Shown one piece after another: positions 1 to 12,251 of a DNA stretch of 64,000 nucleotides. Each line of letters begins with the position of its first letter. Within the stretch, counting starts at the first letter, position 1. The notes under the pieces are model-generated. The model had not been told where the DNA came from. It saw nothing but the letters and a program-made list of their open reading frames with translations, and did no database searches. The DNA comes from Lotus japonicus. Lineage: Eukaryota > Streptophyta > Magnoliopsida > Fabales > Fabaceae. The stretch lies in the NCBI RefSeq assembly GCF_012489685.1, contig NC_080046.1, forward strand, positions 26,728,223-26,792,222. The letters are read 5' to 3'. The translations under genes and the position numbers were made by a program.

Positions 1-1436
1 GTCATAAGACTCGGAATGCCGTGAAAGAGCGTTTGTAGACGTCTCTTGTAGCAGACCGAAATGGCAGACCTACGGGTTTACTGCTGATCTGAATACCCCT
101 GTTGGAGTAAGAGGCACGCGGGCCGAAATGGCTCCACCGTGGCTGGTGTTAGGGCTGATCCGTTTGATGTCCATCCCTTTCCGGAATGCATGTGGTTGAC
201 TGGGTTAACCTGCATACATATCATGCAACATGCATACTAATTTAGTTGTTGAGTGTGATTGGTAATTGTTAAACCTATTTGGAACATGCTATCTGCTATT
301 ATTGTGTTTATGTTATTGTGGAACATGCAACCCTAGGAATGACATCTTTAGCTATAAGCCTAAGTGGCTATCTATTATTTGTACCTATTGGGTTTATTAT
401 CTACATAGTTCTTTAGAGTTGACCCTCGCGTCTTCTGTGTGTGCTTTGGCGGACAACGCCTTTTGTCAGATGAATATTGCGGACTGGTTCACCATGGTCC
501 ACCCTTCGGGGGGATTAGGTACGAGATGATAGATCAGGACGACCCCGGGTCGTGGGTGGTTGACCCCGCGAGCCACCGAGCGACGTATTCGGAGCGCATC
601 ATGGAGGACCACGTGGACAGTGGAGGACTCTTGAGGTCAGGAGTGTTGAGGCGATGCTCTATCAGCTTCAACTTGCCACCGGGCGTTCACTGCGGACCAG
701 GATTCGGATGAGCACCGCCGCCACCGTCATCTTCAGAGGAGGAGGATCCCTCAGAGGAGTTTCCAGTGGGAGTGCCTTCGGCAGGGTCTAGTGCACCCTC
801 TGTTGCGATCATTGATGATCAGGGTTCGGGCCCTAAGCCCGTGAGTCCAGCATCGGAGCGCACTGCGGTTGCGAGGGGAGGACGGATAGGGCTGGTAGAC
901 TTGGTCGTTCTGGATTCTGATTCAGACGACGATCATGCTAGCACATAGTTTTGAGTGTTGGTATGAGCTCCTCGAGTTAGGATTACTGTAGGAGTAGAGT
1001 TTTAGCTCTGACAGTCTTGCTTCATTTGTTACTTAGGGGACAGGGTAGATCCGCCTATAGCTTTTTGTGTGGTTTCCTTACGGGAATCACAGAGAGTTGG
1101 TTGGACTTAGGAGGTCTTATTTTCAGGCCATTGGGTCAGCTGATTCTCAGTTTTGAGGGATGGTGTTGCGGGCACTTCACCCTTTTCATTTGGTTTGTAT
1201 ATATTGCCTACGGGCGTTGCACTTTTCTTTCCGTCACTGGAGGTTACTCGTGACGAGGTTGTTACTTACAGCGGGGGCTGTTTATATATTGTATATTAGT
1301 TCTATTGCTTTTCGCTTTTGGGTTTTATTTAATTCAGTCTTGTCTTAGTTATTATCGAAAAAAAATATTTCACGTTTTTCCGCATTAAGTTTACTTTTGG
1401 TTACTAAAGTGACGCCACCGAAATCGGGGTGTTACA
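1..1436 (+). repeat. 5' LTR of element A (right-hand 1.4 kb only)
   Basis: This stretch is nearly identical to the right end of the LTR at 10019-14023 and ends in the same GGTGTTACA just before a primer binding site. About 2.6 kb of this LTR should lie to the left of the window. The differences from the 3' copy include a G-run of six rather than seven near 510 and a TGA near 709, which split the LTR reading frame that is open in the 3' copy. Confidence 0.92.
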
Positions 1437-1439
1437 TTG

Positions 1440-1451
1440 TGGTATCAGAGC
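1440..1451 (+). promoter_or_regulatory. Primer binding site of element A (initiator tRNA-Met)
   Basis: TGGTATCAGAGC, three bases after the LTR end, is the classic complement of the 3' end of plant initiator tRNA-Met and would prime minus-strand DNA synthesis. Confidence 0.93.
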
Positions 1452-1631
1452 ACGGTCGAGTCTTTCGGGAGTTGTTGGAGAATAGGTCTTCTGTGCTAGG
1501 TTGTGTGACTCTGCAAAGAGTGAAAATTGATTGTCTGCAAGCGATTTTTCGCTTAAAAATTGATTGAAGTTATTGCTTACTCATATTGTATAGTGATGCT
1601 AGATGCTATCTTATGATGAGTACTGACTGTT

Positions 1632-1646
1632 TGCTTCCTTTAACAG
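1632..1646 (+). promoter_or_regulatory. Putative 3' splice site just before the gag ATG
   Basis: A pyrimidine-rich run ending in TTTAACAG lies three bases before the gag ATG at 1650. The related leader at 14907-15120 also ends in an AG (GCATAG) just before an ATG. With the AG|GTATAG candidates in the LTR leaders (6624/6625 and 10874/10875) it could remove most of a very long leader. This is inference only. Confidence 0.35.
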
Positions 1647-1649
1647 AAT

Positions 1650-2689
1650 ATGGTGAATACCAACCAGCTAGCTGAGATGATGGCCACTATGGCCCAAGCC
1701 GTTACCGCACAGGCGAATGATAACGCCATGAGGCGTGCTGCTGAAGAAGCACGTGAACAACATCAGCGCCAGAGGGAAATAACTTTGGACCAGAACAAAG
1801 GCCTCAATGACTTCAGGAGGCAAAACCCACCCAAGTTCTCTGGTGGTACTGATCCAGACAAAGCAGATCTCTGGATTCAGGAGGTTGAAAAGATATTCGG
1901 CGTCCTACAGACTGTTGAGGGTGCCAAGGTGGGCATGGCGACTTATCTGTTGCTCGGTGATGCTGAGTACTGGTGGAAGGGCCACAAGGGGATCATGGAA
2001 GCTAACCATGAAGAGATCAACTGGAATTCTTTCCGGGCCGCATTCTTGGAAATGTACTTTCCAACAAGTGCTCGGGATGAGCGGGAGTCACAATTTCTAA
2101 CCCTCCGTCAGGGAGGTATGTCGGTGCCGGAATTTGCTTCGAAGCTGGAATCCTTGGCGAAGCATTTCCAATTCTTCCACGACCATGTGAACGAACGCTA
2201 TATGTGCAAGCGTTTCGTTAATGGACTGAGGCCGGATATTGAGGACTCAGTGAGGCCACTGGGAATCATGCGATTCCAGTCGTTGGTGGAGAAGGCCACG
2301 GAAGTAGAGCTAATGAAGAACCGGAGGTTGAACCGGACTGGAACTGGAGGGCCGATGAGGTCGAGCTCTCAGAATATTCAGAACAGGGGAGGTTTCAAAA
2401 CAGGAGGCCGTACCAGCGTCCTGCTGGTAGAGGGTTTGCGTCAGGATCTTACAGGCCCATGGTGGGGGCTGCTGGTGGTTCTGGGGGTCAGACTCAGAAC
2501 AGGGAACTGACGTGCTTCAAGTGTGGGAAGCCGGGGCACTTTGCTCGTGCTTGTCCCGACACGAGGCCTCAATGCTTCAATTGCAACAAGTTGGGGCATA
2601 CTGCTGCTCAGTGCAGGGCACCAAAGGCGGAGCCAACCGTCAACACTGCTCAAGGAAAGCGTCCTGCTGCAAAGGCGAGAGTCTACACC
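1650..2689 (+). pseudogene. gag: gag of element A (frameshifted)
   Basis: This is the structural capsid/nucleocapsid part of the polyprotein. The ATG at 1650 opens a frame with a retrotransposon capsid domain (about residues 70-200; WW and a WNSFRAAFLEMYFP-type motif are visible). Near 2390 the frame shifts by one base. The continuation carries two CCHC zinc knuckles, at about 2513-2556 ([14 protein letters not shown]) and 2574-2615 ([14 protein letters not shown]), which bind RNA during packaging. Two knuckles are usual for Tekay-type gag. The frame runs straight on into protease, as expected for a single gag-pol polyprotein. The frameshift makes this copy unlikely to yield full Gag-Pol. Confidence 0.85.
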
Positions 2690-3559
2690 ATGGATGGTGA
2701 AGATGCTGAGGGGGTAGATGGACTGATTAGAGGCGACTGCGAGATTGACGGTAACCTTCTATCCGTACTTTTTGATTCCGAAGCAACGCATTCATTTATC
2801 TCTAGAGATTGTGCAATCAGATTAAGACTTCCTATTACTGCTTTGAGCTTCGATCTGATAGTTGCTACTCCTGCCAAGACTCTACTTGCTAATTCAGCAT
2901 GCATGTATTGTCCGATAACATACAACAATAGGATCTATCATGCTAACCTAGTATGCCTAACTCTTAAGAACCTAGATGTTATCCTAGGAATGGATTGGTT
3001 GTCTCGCTGTCATTGTCTTTTGGACTGCAACCGAAAGAGAGTGGTATTTCCTGATTCGGATCTTTCCGAGTATCTAGCTGCCAATCACATCAGCGTCGCT
3101 TTGAACGAGGGATCTCAGGAGTATTCTGTTTTGCTAAGCTTGGAGAGCAAAGGGAACCCAGAAGTTGGCAGTATTGCAGTGGTGAAAGAATTCACGGATG
3201 TTTTTCCTGGCGATGTACCTGGATTGCCGCCTGTACGCGACATTGAGTTTGCTATAGACATCGTACCGGGAACAGGGCCGATTTCGATTGCACCATATCG
3301 TATGGCACTTGCGGAGCTAGTGGAACTGAAGTCCCAACTCGAAGATCTTTTGTCGAAGGGATTCATACGACCAAGCGTTTCACCTTGGGGAGCGCCAGTC
3401 TTATTGGTGAAGAAGAAGGACGGGAAGTCGAGACTATGTGTCGACTACCGACAATTGAACAAGGTAACCGTCAAGAATAGGTATCCGTTACCTAGGATTG
3501 ATGATTTGATGGATCAACTGCGGGGAGCTACCATATTCTCGAAGATCGACCTGAAGTAG
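2690..3559 (+). pseudogene. pol: Protease and start of RT of element A, active site altered, amber stop
   Basis: The aspartic protease region reads [12 protein letters not shown] where the family has a D-S/T-G triad: the codon at 2780-2782 is GAA (Glu) in place of glycine, which should inactivate the enzyme. A linker follows, then the start of reverse transcriptase ([36 protein letters not shown]). The frame ends at TAG 3557-3559 inside RT, and the same frame continues after it without a shift, so this is a single nonsense change. Confidence 0.88.
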
Positions 3560-5710
3560 GGTTATCATCAAATCAGGGTCAAGACCGAGGATATCCAGAA
3601 GACGGCATTCAGAACCCGTTATGGACACTATGAGTACTTAGTGATGCCATTTGGGGTGACAAATGCGCCGGCAATATTCATGGCTTACATGAATATGACT
3701 TTCCATACATTCCTGGATCGATTCGTCGTGGTGTTTATCGACGACATTCTGATCTATTCAAAGAATGCTGAAGACCATGAGGAGCACTTGCGACAAGTTT
3801 TACAAGTGTTGAGGGAGAAGGAGTTGTATGCCAATCCTTCTAAGTGCGAATTTTGGCTCGAAGAGGTAAAATTCTTAGGCCATGTGATCTCTAAGGAGGG
3901 GATAGCTGTGGATCCAGCAAAGGTAGAGACCGTATTGTCATGGGAACGGCCGAAGACAGTGACGGAGATCAGAAGTTTTGTCGGTTTGGCGGGATACTAT
4001 CGTCGCTTTATCGAGAATTTCGCGAAGATTGTTGGACCTTTGACTCAACTGACGAGGAAGGACCAACCTTTTGCATGGACTGAAGCGTGCGAGACTAGCT
4101 TTCAGACGATGAAGGAACGGTTGACGACGTCACCTGTACTCGTCTTACCGCAACCGGAGGAACCTTATGAGGTATACTGTGATGCTTCGCATCAAGGTTT
4201 GGGATGTGTGCTGATGCAACATCGGAAGGTGGTTGCTTATGCTTCAAGACAACTGAAGGTGCATGAGAAGAATTATCCGACTCATGACTTGGAACTAGCT
4301 GCAATCGTATTTGCGCTGAAGATTTGGAGACATCACTTATATGGATGCAATTTCACCATATTCAGTGATCATAAGAGCTTGAAGTACTTGTTTGAGCAGA
4401 AGGAGCTGAACATGAGACAGCGTCGGTGGATGGAATTTCTCAAAGATTACGAGTTCACTCTGCAATATCATCCTGGAAAGGCGAATGTTGTTGCTGATGC
4501 CTTGAGCAGGAAGATGCACATCTCGTCGATGATGGTGAAGGAGCTGCAACTGCTGGAACAATTTCGAGATATGAGCTTGGATGTGAAATTATCCGAGGGA
4601 GAACTGAAGTTTGGGATGATCAGAATTACCAATGGATTGATGGAAGAAATCCGAGACCAACAGTTACAAGATGAGTTTCTGCTCGGGAAAAGGAATTTGG
4701 TAAGTCAAGGTAAAGACCCAGAATTCAAGGTAGGAAGTGACAATATCCTACGGTGCAAGGATAGGGTTTGTGTACCTAACAACCCTGACTTGAGAAGATT
4801 GATTATGGATGAAGGTCACAAGAGCAAGTTAAGCATTCATCCTGGAATGAAGAAGATGTACCAGGACTTGAAGGTGAATTTTTGGTGGCCAGGAATGAAA
4901 AGACAAGTGGCTGAGTATGTAGCTGCATGTCTGACATGTCAGAAGGCGAAGGTGGAGCATCAGAAGTCTTCAGGTATGCTACAAAGCTTGGATGTGCCAG
5001 AATGGAAATGGGATAGCATATCGATGGATTTCGTCGTGGCTTTGCCAAGAACTCAGAAGGGATACGATTCTATTTGGGTAATCGTGGATCGACTGACTAA
5101 GTCGGCTCATTTCGTACCGGTGAGGACTACGTACAACGTGGAGAAACTATCAGAGTTATATATAGCGGAGATTGTACGACTTCACGGAGTACCGACAAGT
5201 ATTGTATCCGATCGAGACCCGAAGTTTACATCACATTTTTGGGGAGCTCTTCAAGAAGCTTTGGGAACGAGGCTGAGACTAAGTTCTACTTATCATCCGC
5301 AGACTGATGGACAGACTTAGAGAACTATTCAGTCGTTGGAGGATTTGCTACGCGCTTGCGTTCTAGACAACAAGGGCAGTTGGGATACCTTATTGCCATT
5401 GATTGAGTTCACATACAACAACAGTTTTCATACGAGCATTGGTATGGCACCGTATGAGGCTTTGTATGGCCGCAAGTGTAGAACACCTTTGTGTTGGTAC
5501 CAAAACGGAGAAAATCTGTTGGTAGGACCGGAACTTCTGCAACAGACCACTGAGAAGATCAAGCAGATCAGAGAGAAGATGAGGACTTCTCAGAGTAGAC
5601 AGAAGAGTTATGCAGATCAGAGGCGCAGAACTCTGGAGTTCGAAGAAGGAGATCATGTATTTCTGAGAGTTACTCAGACGACGGGAGTTGGTCGAGCAAT
5701 CAAGTCAAAG
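3560..5710 (+). pseudogene. pol: RT, RNase H and integrase of element A, second amber stop, cut by a solo LTR
   Basis: Reverse transcriptase copies element RNA; the catalytic FIDD motif is near 3735. RNase H follows ([28 protein letters not shown] near 4480). Integrase starts with an HHCC zinc region (about 4816-4950: HPG, then CLTCQ) and a catalytic core. The core has its first Asp near 5025 and SDRD near 5208. The third catalytic residue should be Glu exactly 35 residues after that Asp, but the codon at 5318-5320 is TAG. The frame then runs on through YEALYGRKCRTPLCW until the solo LTR enters at 5711. The codon before the insertion and the one after (9658) are in phase once the duplicated CAAAG is removed. 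Confidence 0.9.
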
Positions 5711-5940
5711 TGTGAGACCCAAGTTTTTGAGTTGGAATAAACCGAATAAAATTTCTTTTCACGATTAATTTGATGTAACGTGAAGGGAAAACCTGAACAA
5801 GGGGTAAATGGATGGAATGAATTTGTGAAGGAGAAAGTTCAAGAAAAGCTAAAGATTGTATCAAAGTCGATAAGAGTTATAGCACGACTAATATTCGCAT
5901 TTAAAACCTAGGACAAGAACTTTAGGAAACAAAACTATGT

Positions 5941-6006
5941 TCCAGCTTTGGAACACTATAGGAATATAATTTCCAACAAACTTCCAGCTTTGGAACACTA
6001 TAGGAA
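5941..6006 (+). repeat. 24-bp direct duplication in the solo LTR U3
   Basis: TTCCAGCTTTGGAACACTAT plus AGGA occurs at 5941-5964 and again at 5983-6006, upstream of the TATA box. The 3' LTR of element A lacks this pair. Confidence 0.85.
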
Positions 6007-6474
6007 ATTTTCCAAAAATCTTCTAGAGGAAAATAAGACTTTCTCTTATTCCTTTCCAAAACGAGCGTTTCGATACGAAACTCTAGGATGTACGAACGTC
6101 TGATTCCGATACTCGGAAGTTTGCCGAAACGGAATCCCTGATAGTTCAGAAACCCTAAAATCGACGGACGATGGAGACTTTTCTACTCGGGGCTTCAAAT
6201 AAAGATTTCATCCGCGGACGCTCACTCTAATCGACGTTCCAAATCTTTCTTCAGAAGGAAGTTTCTGCATCCGAGGTCAATATCATAAAGTGCATAAAGT
6301 GCATTTTTAATGCCGGTAAGCATTAAAAACAAGCCTCGAAAACCAAAAATCATACTGATATTTCTTTGAAGAATTAGAAGATTCAGCGGGAAGAATATTG
6401 TGTCTAAAATACGTTGGAATCAGTAGGAAAAATCGGAATCGCGAAATTTTCATTTTTCCGCGTTTTCCATTTCC

Positions 6475-6482
6475 TATATATA
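6475..6482 (+). promoter_or_regulatory. TATA box of the solo LTR
   Basis: TATATATA lies about 765 bases into the LTR, after a conserved TTTCCCGCG-like block also found before the TATA box of the LTR at 10019. It probably marks the end of U3 and the start of transcription about 30 bases downstream. Confidence 0.65.
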
Positions 6483-6621
6483 GTATGAAAAATGAAAAAA
6501 AAAACAAAAAATTGCCATTTGGAGAGGGAGTGGCCGAGAGCTTGGAGGAGAGAAAGAGGAGAAGTGATTTTCGCCGTTTCTTGCCCGATTGCTTCACCGT
6601 TCGTTGCTAATCGAAGACATC

Positions 6622-6630
6622 AAGGTATAG
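6622..6630 (+). promoter_or_regulatory. Putative 5' splice site in the solo LTR leader
   Basis: AAG|GTATAG lies about 140 bases after the TATA box. The same AG|GTATAG block occurs at the matching place in the other LTR (10874/10875), although the surroundings have diverged. Confidence 0.35.
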
Positions 6631-8289
6631 TTACTATCTCTCACTTCTGATCGTCAGATCTGTCGACTTTTTCTATGTTTTTCTGAGCTCAAAGTTTGGA
6701 GCTTTTTGTAAAACTGTCCAAATAAGCTGATTTTGGTGTCTAAACTTAATGCCCACGTGCTCCAGAGCATGAATATCCAGTTGTTTTCGACTGAATCCTG
6801 TCGAATCGTCGCAGAGGTCAAGTTTTCTGAAAATACCCATTTTCTGACAGAGGTTCCGCTTTTTGGATCAAAAACTCTCGACTGAGCTTAGCTTCATTAG
6901 GATTAGTTGTTATAAATGTCGTTAGGATCGAGCTCATCAAATTTGTTTTTCGAAATTCTGATTTTGAGTTTCCGAGCTAAAAATAATGACCAAAATACCC
7001 CTGCGACAATTTTCGACCCGATAATTTTTCTGAGAGTTTCCCTGGCCTAGATATCGCCTAAGAATACCTAGGAATTGATTTAGATCGAAGAAAAAGTTCG
7101 AAAACCTTATTTTCCATAGTGGCCGAAACCTATTTGCTTGGGTACCGTGTCCAAAAATAATTTTTGGGTCTCTATGACCTGAGCCATTGCGTAGCTTTTT
7201 CAATTGTGGAAATTTTGGCGCCGGTTTCGTGTCATTCCGAGTTCTGTAGCTCAAGTTATGCACGTTTTAGCGAATAAAGTGTTTTTGTACAAAACCTGAA
7301 TCGAGTCAAAACTCATCCATTCGGGGGAAGCCCTTCCTTTCGTGCCTAAATGTTGTACTCTGAAGCTTCTTGAGCTTAGTCGAACATTAGTTAGGATTGT
7401 TTCGACTGTATCGACTTGTGTTGATTCATTATTGCCTTGTTTGCTCAAAGGTTCAATTGTGGAAACTTTGGGATTGACTGAACAAGCTTGTGAGCGAGAC
7501 CTGCACCGCGAGACTAGAACAACTCGAGGTTAGGGCAACTTACTTACTAGCTATTTCCTTGTAGGCGTCGATCAATTCGACTGGGTTATTGTGTTGATAT
7601 TGAATATTGCTTGGATATTGTTTATCGCTTTATGGAAAAATGTTTTCTGAGAGGCTTCGGCCGTTTGCTGGTTAATCTAGGATGTGTTGGAATATGCTGT
7701 TTATGCTTATTGATTGCGCTGATTTAGTTATGCTATTCCACTTATATCTGTGATACTGATGAGTGAGGATAACGGGCAAGTCATGCCGAATTTTATGAGA
7801 TTTTTGAGAGAGTTCGAAAGGACGAACGGAGTTCGGACCTTGTTATGTTTTAATGGATCGAGACCTTCTCAAGGAATTGTTTGGGATTATGGGATCCCTG
7901 AAACTTATAGGAAGTATTATAAGATTAAAAGAAACCTATTTTCTCAAGGAAAACTCATAAGACATTAATCAATCTCTAAAACCATTGAATAATGGTAACA
8001 ACCTTAGATAAGAGCTTGGAGCTTGAATATTAGTTTGAAAGATGAGAAGGGTCGCCGAGTCCAAGTTTAGAAGAAACTTACAAGTTTCCGAGTATGTTTA
8101 TACTCTTTTGCTCGATGAGCAGTTTATTGTTTGGCTATCTAAAGTTTAGCCGGAAATTATAAGTTTCCAAGTACTTCGGTACTCTTCGCTCGATGAGCAG
8201 TTTATTGTTTGGCTATCTAAAGTTTAGCCGGGAACTATGAGTTCCAAGTTCATTCTTTCTTCTTTTGATTAATTCATTTTGTCGCATAA

Positions 8290-8720
8290 TCGACATTATC
8301 TTCGGCTTAACGGGCGCGAATCCTTATGTTCAACCCGACGGGTTGGACCGATTCGGCAATAATCGTTTGACACGCGTGAATCCTTATATTCAATCCGAGG
8401 GATTGGATCGATTCGGCGGTAGTCACTCGGGCACGCGTGAATCCTTATATTCAATCCGATGGATTGGATCGATTCAGCCATCGCCATATAAACTCGCGTG
8501 AGTCCGTGAGTTCAATCCGAGGGATTGGACCGATTCAGCGATAATATTTCGACACGCGCGGATCCTTATATTCAATCCGAGGGATTGGATCGATTCGGCG
8601 ATAGTCATTAGACGCGCGCAACGTCCGTATGTTCGACTCTAATGAGAGAACCGACTTGGCGTTGTCATTTACTGCGTGTGCGAGTCCTTGTGTTCGACCC
8701 AATGGGTTGGATCGACTTGA
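8290..8720 (+). repeat. Minisatellite of about 65-bp units with an internal hairpin, in the solo LTR
   Basis: About seven degenerate units follow one another, each with a core such as TTCAATCCGAGGGATTGGAT, then CGATTCGGC, a variable spacer, and CGCGTGAATCCTTAT. CAATCC and GGATTG are inverted around a 3-base loop, so each unit can fold as a small hairpin. The later units are more diverged. Confidence 0.85.
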
Positions 8721-9657
8721 CATGCCTATTTTTGGGATCAACGTTTGAATTGACATTGCATGCATACATGCGCCCAATATGGAATTGTTGAGATAATGCT
8801 TATTGTATTGTTGAGATATTATTCATTGAATTGTTATTAGAGCCTTGATAACATGCTAAGTATATACCTTAGGGTAGGCAATACAGAACATATAAATATA
8901 TATATACAACATATATATATACATACCCCCTTATTCTTCACATGCTGTTTGTATTATCTACTATATTCCGTGAGTTGACCCTAGCGCCGTGGCTTTGTTT
9001 GTATGTTTGTGTTTGGGCGGTCGGCCTGCTGCCAGACGTTCAACAGATGATTCAAGAAGGTTCGTCGTTCGGGGAGGACCCGGAGCGAAATGACTACTAC
9101 TGAGCCTTCGACGTGGACCCGGACTTCATGGAAGATCAGATGAGGGTCGAAGATAGTGGTGTAGGATATGGGTGGTTAGAGTTACTGATTTTGGTTGTCA
9201 TGGTCATAGCTCTGATTCATCAGTTGTATTTTGGGGCAGGGTAGGTTCCCGACTATTAGCTTTTTGTGTGATTCTCTTCCATGAGGATCACAGGGAGTTT
9301 GTCGGGCGTAGGAAGTCTTTTGGAGGCCGTTTGGGGCTAATTTATTTTCTTGGAGGACTGTAGTTATAAAGCTTGTGACTCTGACTATGAACCGCACTTA
9401 TTTGCCCGCGGGCACTACTTTCAATTACTTAATATTACTTTCCGTTACTTGAGGACACTCGTGACGATGTTTTTAGTTGCAGCAAGGGCTGTGCTTATTT
9501 TGTATATTAATCGCTGTTAATTGCGATTGGGTTGAGACCTTATTTCGACAAGTCTTTTTATTTAAACAAAACAAAAAAAAAAAAAACCTGCTTTTCCGCT
9601 TTATTTTATTTTTGAGTTACTAAAGTGACGCCACCGAAATCGGGGTGTTACACAAAG

Positions 9658-10014
9658 AAGCTTACGCCCAAGTTTATTGGACCGTATCAGATCACTCGTC
9701 GAATTGGACCAGTCGCTTACCAGATTGCACTACCTCCATTTCTATCAAATATTCATGAGGTATTCCACGTGTCACAACTGAGGAAATATATTGCGGATCC
9801 GACACATGTTATCGAGCTGGATGACATTGAGTTGAAGGATGATCTGTCTTTCGAGACACCGCCAATTAGCATTGGTGACACCAGGATAAAACAGTTGAGA
9901 GGGAAAGAGATCGAGTTAGTGAAGGTCATTTGGAATAAAGACACTGGTGATGCGACATGGGAGCTGAAGGAGAAGATTCAAGAACAGTATCCAGAACTTT
10001 TTACTAACCCTTAA
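9658..10014 (+). pseudogene. pol: C-terminal integrase and chromodomain-like end of element A pol
   Basis: After the solo LTR the pol frame resumes in phase with LTPKFIGPYQITRRIGPVAY, a GPY/F-type integrase module, then VFHVSQLRKY. The last part (about 9887-10005), with VKVIWN, ATWELKE and QYPELF, fits the short chromodomain-like tail of Tekay chromoviruses, thought to guide insertion to heterochromatin. The stop is TAA at 10012-10014. Only five bases separate it from the 3' LTR, so the usual polypurine tract is absent here. Confidence 0.88.
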
Positions 10015-10725
10015 GTAATGTAAGGCCCGAGTTTTTAAGTTTATGCTAAGTGAATAAACTTCTTATTCACGATTAGGGTTGATGTAATGTGAAGGGAAAC
10101 CTGAACGAAAGTTTATTAAATGAAATATATTTATGAAGGAGAAAGTTCAGGAAAAGTTCAAGGATTGCATTATGATCGATAAAAGTTATAGCACGAACGT
10201 TTTACGCTTAAACCTAGGTCAGAAACCCTAGTATATAGCTAATTTTCACTTTTAGGCACGATGGCAGTTAATTCCAAAAATCTTCAGAGAAATGTTAGAA
10301 CTTCTCTTTTTCCATATATCACCATCGTTTCGAGGCGAAACTCCAGGATCTACGAACGTCCGATTCCAATCATCGGAAGTTTGCCGAAACCGAATCCCTG
10401 GTATTTCAAAACCCTAGAATTTCTCGACAATGAAGACTTTTTCTATTCAGAGCTTCAAATGAATATTCCACACGCGTACACCCATTTCTCTTGATGATTT
10501 CAATCTTTCTTCCGAAGGAAGTTTTCCATTCCGACATTCGATGCAAAAAGCAACTTATCGGGTAAAATAGTTTTATACCGACTTTGCTTTAGTTGCCAAA
10601 AATACAAGGAGACCTCTTTATAGTTTTGGAACTCTTTTGCCAAAACATATCTATTAATTCATGGAGAATGAAGTCGGAAAAATCAGATTCGCGAAACTTT
10701 CATTTTCCCGCGAATTTCCAACCTT

Positions 10726-10733
10726 TATATATA
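10726..10733 (+). promoter_or_regulatory. TATA box of the element A LTR
   Basis: TATATATA lies about 707 bases into the LTR, preceded by CATTTTCCCGCGAATTTCC as in the solo LTR. R would start about 30 bases downstream, which leaves a transcribed LTR part of more than 3 kb. Confidence 0.65.
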
Positions 10734-10870
10734 GCAAAGAAAGGAAGAAAAACACAAATTCTCCTCCATTTTCTCTCCCAAAACCGCGGCCAAGAACAAG
10801 GAAGAAGGAAGAAGAGTTTTTCTTCATCGTTTGCTTGATCGTCGATCAATCAGTTGCTACTTCAAGGCTT

Positions 10871-10880
10871 CGAGGTATAG
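10871..10880 (+). promoter_or_regulatory. Putative 5' splice site in the element A leader
   Basis: CGAG|GTATAG lies about 145 bases after the TATA box. See the candidate acceptor at 1646 and the matching donor-like site at 6624/6625. Confidence 0.35.
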
Positions 10881-12251
10881 TCGCTAATCCTTACCTCTGA
10901 TCGCTTTTTCCATAGCTTTTCTGTAGAGTTTTCTGAGCGGATAGTTTATGGGTTTTTGCAAAACTATCCTGAATCTTTCATTTCTGATTCTAAACCTCTT
11001 CCTTATGCGCCCAAGATCACTTCTGCCGGGTTAGATTTTCCGTTATGTCGCCGGAATTCCGCCGGAATCAATTTGAGCCTAAAATACCCATTTTTGGAGT
11101 TTTTGGTGTAAAGCTTCAACCTTTAGGCTGAAAACTATCGCCTTAGCTTAGTGCTAGTAGGATTAGTTGTCATAAACGTCGTTGGTGACGTCCCTGCAAA
11201 ATTTTATTTTTGGGATTTCAGTTTTGAAAAATCCTAAGTTAAAAATCATGACCAAAATACCCCTGCGACAGTTTTTGATCCGATAATTTTTCCGAGTTCA
11301 GAATACCCTTAGTTACGGCTTATGAAAGCATAGGAACCAAGTTTGATCGAAGAAAAATCGAGCCCCATAATTGCACAAAGTGGCCGAGCCCTATTAGGGG
11401 GGAGGAGGAAAATTTCCTTTTCCGAAAACTTGTCTTTCGCGCTAGTTTATCGTACCTTAGGGTATAGATTACTTCGAGTAACCTTAGTAAGTATCGATAG
11501 CTTAGTTTCCGATAGATTCTGATAGTATTCTGTGATTTTATTGTAAAGGTGCTTTTGAGGATTTCCCCGAGGACCAACACTTTGAGAGCGAGGAAGCACT
11601 AGTTGATCATTCTGGAGAACTTTCAGGTGAGGGCTTCTCACTGAATCTCTAGTTAATGCTTAGGGTCGATGTTTCGACATTGTTTACTGTTTATGCACTG
11701 GAATTGTGTGTGATTGGAAAATGTTTTCTGAGGCTTCGGCTGACAATGTAGATGATTCATCTACTGAATGTTTTTGAGATTGTCTTACATGCTATGTGCT
11801 ATGTGGGTAATCTAGAATGTGTGGTGCATGCTTTATATGCTAAGTGCTAAGTGTTTATGATGCGATTTATTGATATATGACATGTTGTTGATTGTGATGA
11901 TTTAAATATGCTCTGTACTGGAATCTGAGATTCTGAATGGTGAGAATAGCGGGCAGGTCATGCCGATTTTATTTTGAGAGTTTTGAGAAAGTTTGATAGG
12001 ACGAACGAGGTTCGGGCCTTAATTTTGTTTAGTGGATCGAAACATCCTCTGGAAGCGACTTGGGATTGGGAGATCCTGAAAATGTATAAGACTTGCGATA
12101 AGACAAAATGGAATCTATTTTATAAAGAAAATTCATAAGACCTTAAATAACCTCAAAATCTTTAAGTAATGATAACAACCTCGAAGGAAGGCATTGGAAG
12201 TCAAATCATAGTTTTGGAAAAACGAGCAGTGTTGTCGGATCCAAGTGTTGA

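Larger units (their letters stand above)
5711..9652 (+). mobile_element. Solo LTR of a related Tekay-like element
   Basis: The segment starts TGTGAGACCC, ends GGTGTTACA, and is flanked by perfect 5-base duplications CAAAG (5706-5710 and 9653-9657). It has no internal coding region. Its ends and several inner blocks resemble the LTR at 10019-14023, but the middle is quite different, so it comes from a sister subfamily. At 3942 bp it is a very long LTR. A full element inserted into the integrase of A and later lost one LTR and its interior by LTR-LTR recombination. Confidence 0.93.

Noticed and set aside
1440..1451. Possible tRNA gene at the tRNA-like match
   Set aside because: Only 12 bases match, directly after an LTR; it is a primer binding site. 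The same holds for the other primer sites.
8290..8720. CRISPR-like spacing of hairpin repeats
   Set aside because: The setting is a plant LTR, the units are contiguous and degenerate, and no cas genes exist; it is a minisatellite.
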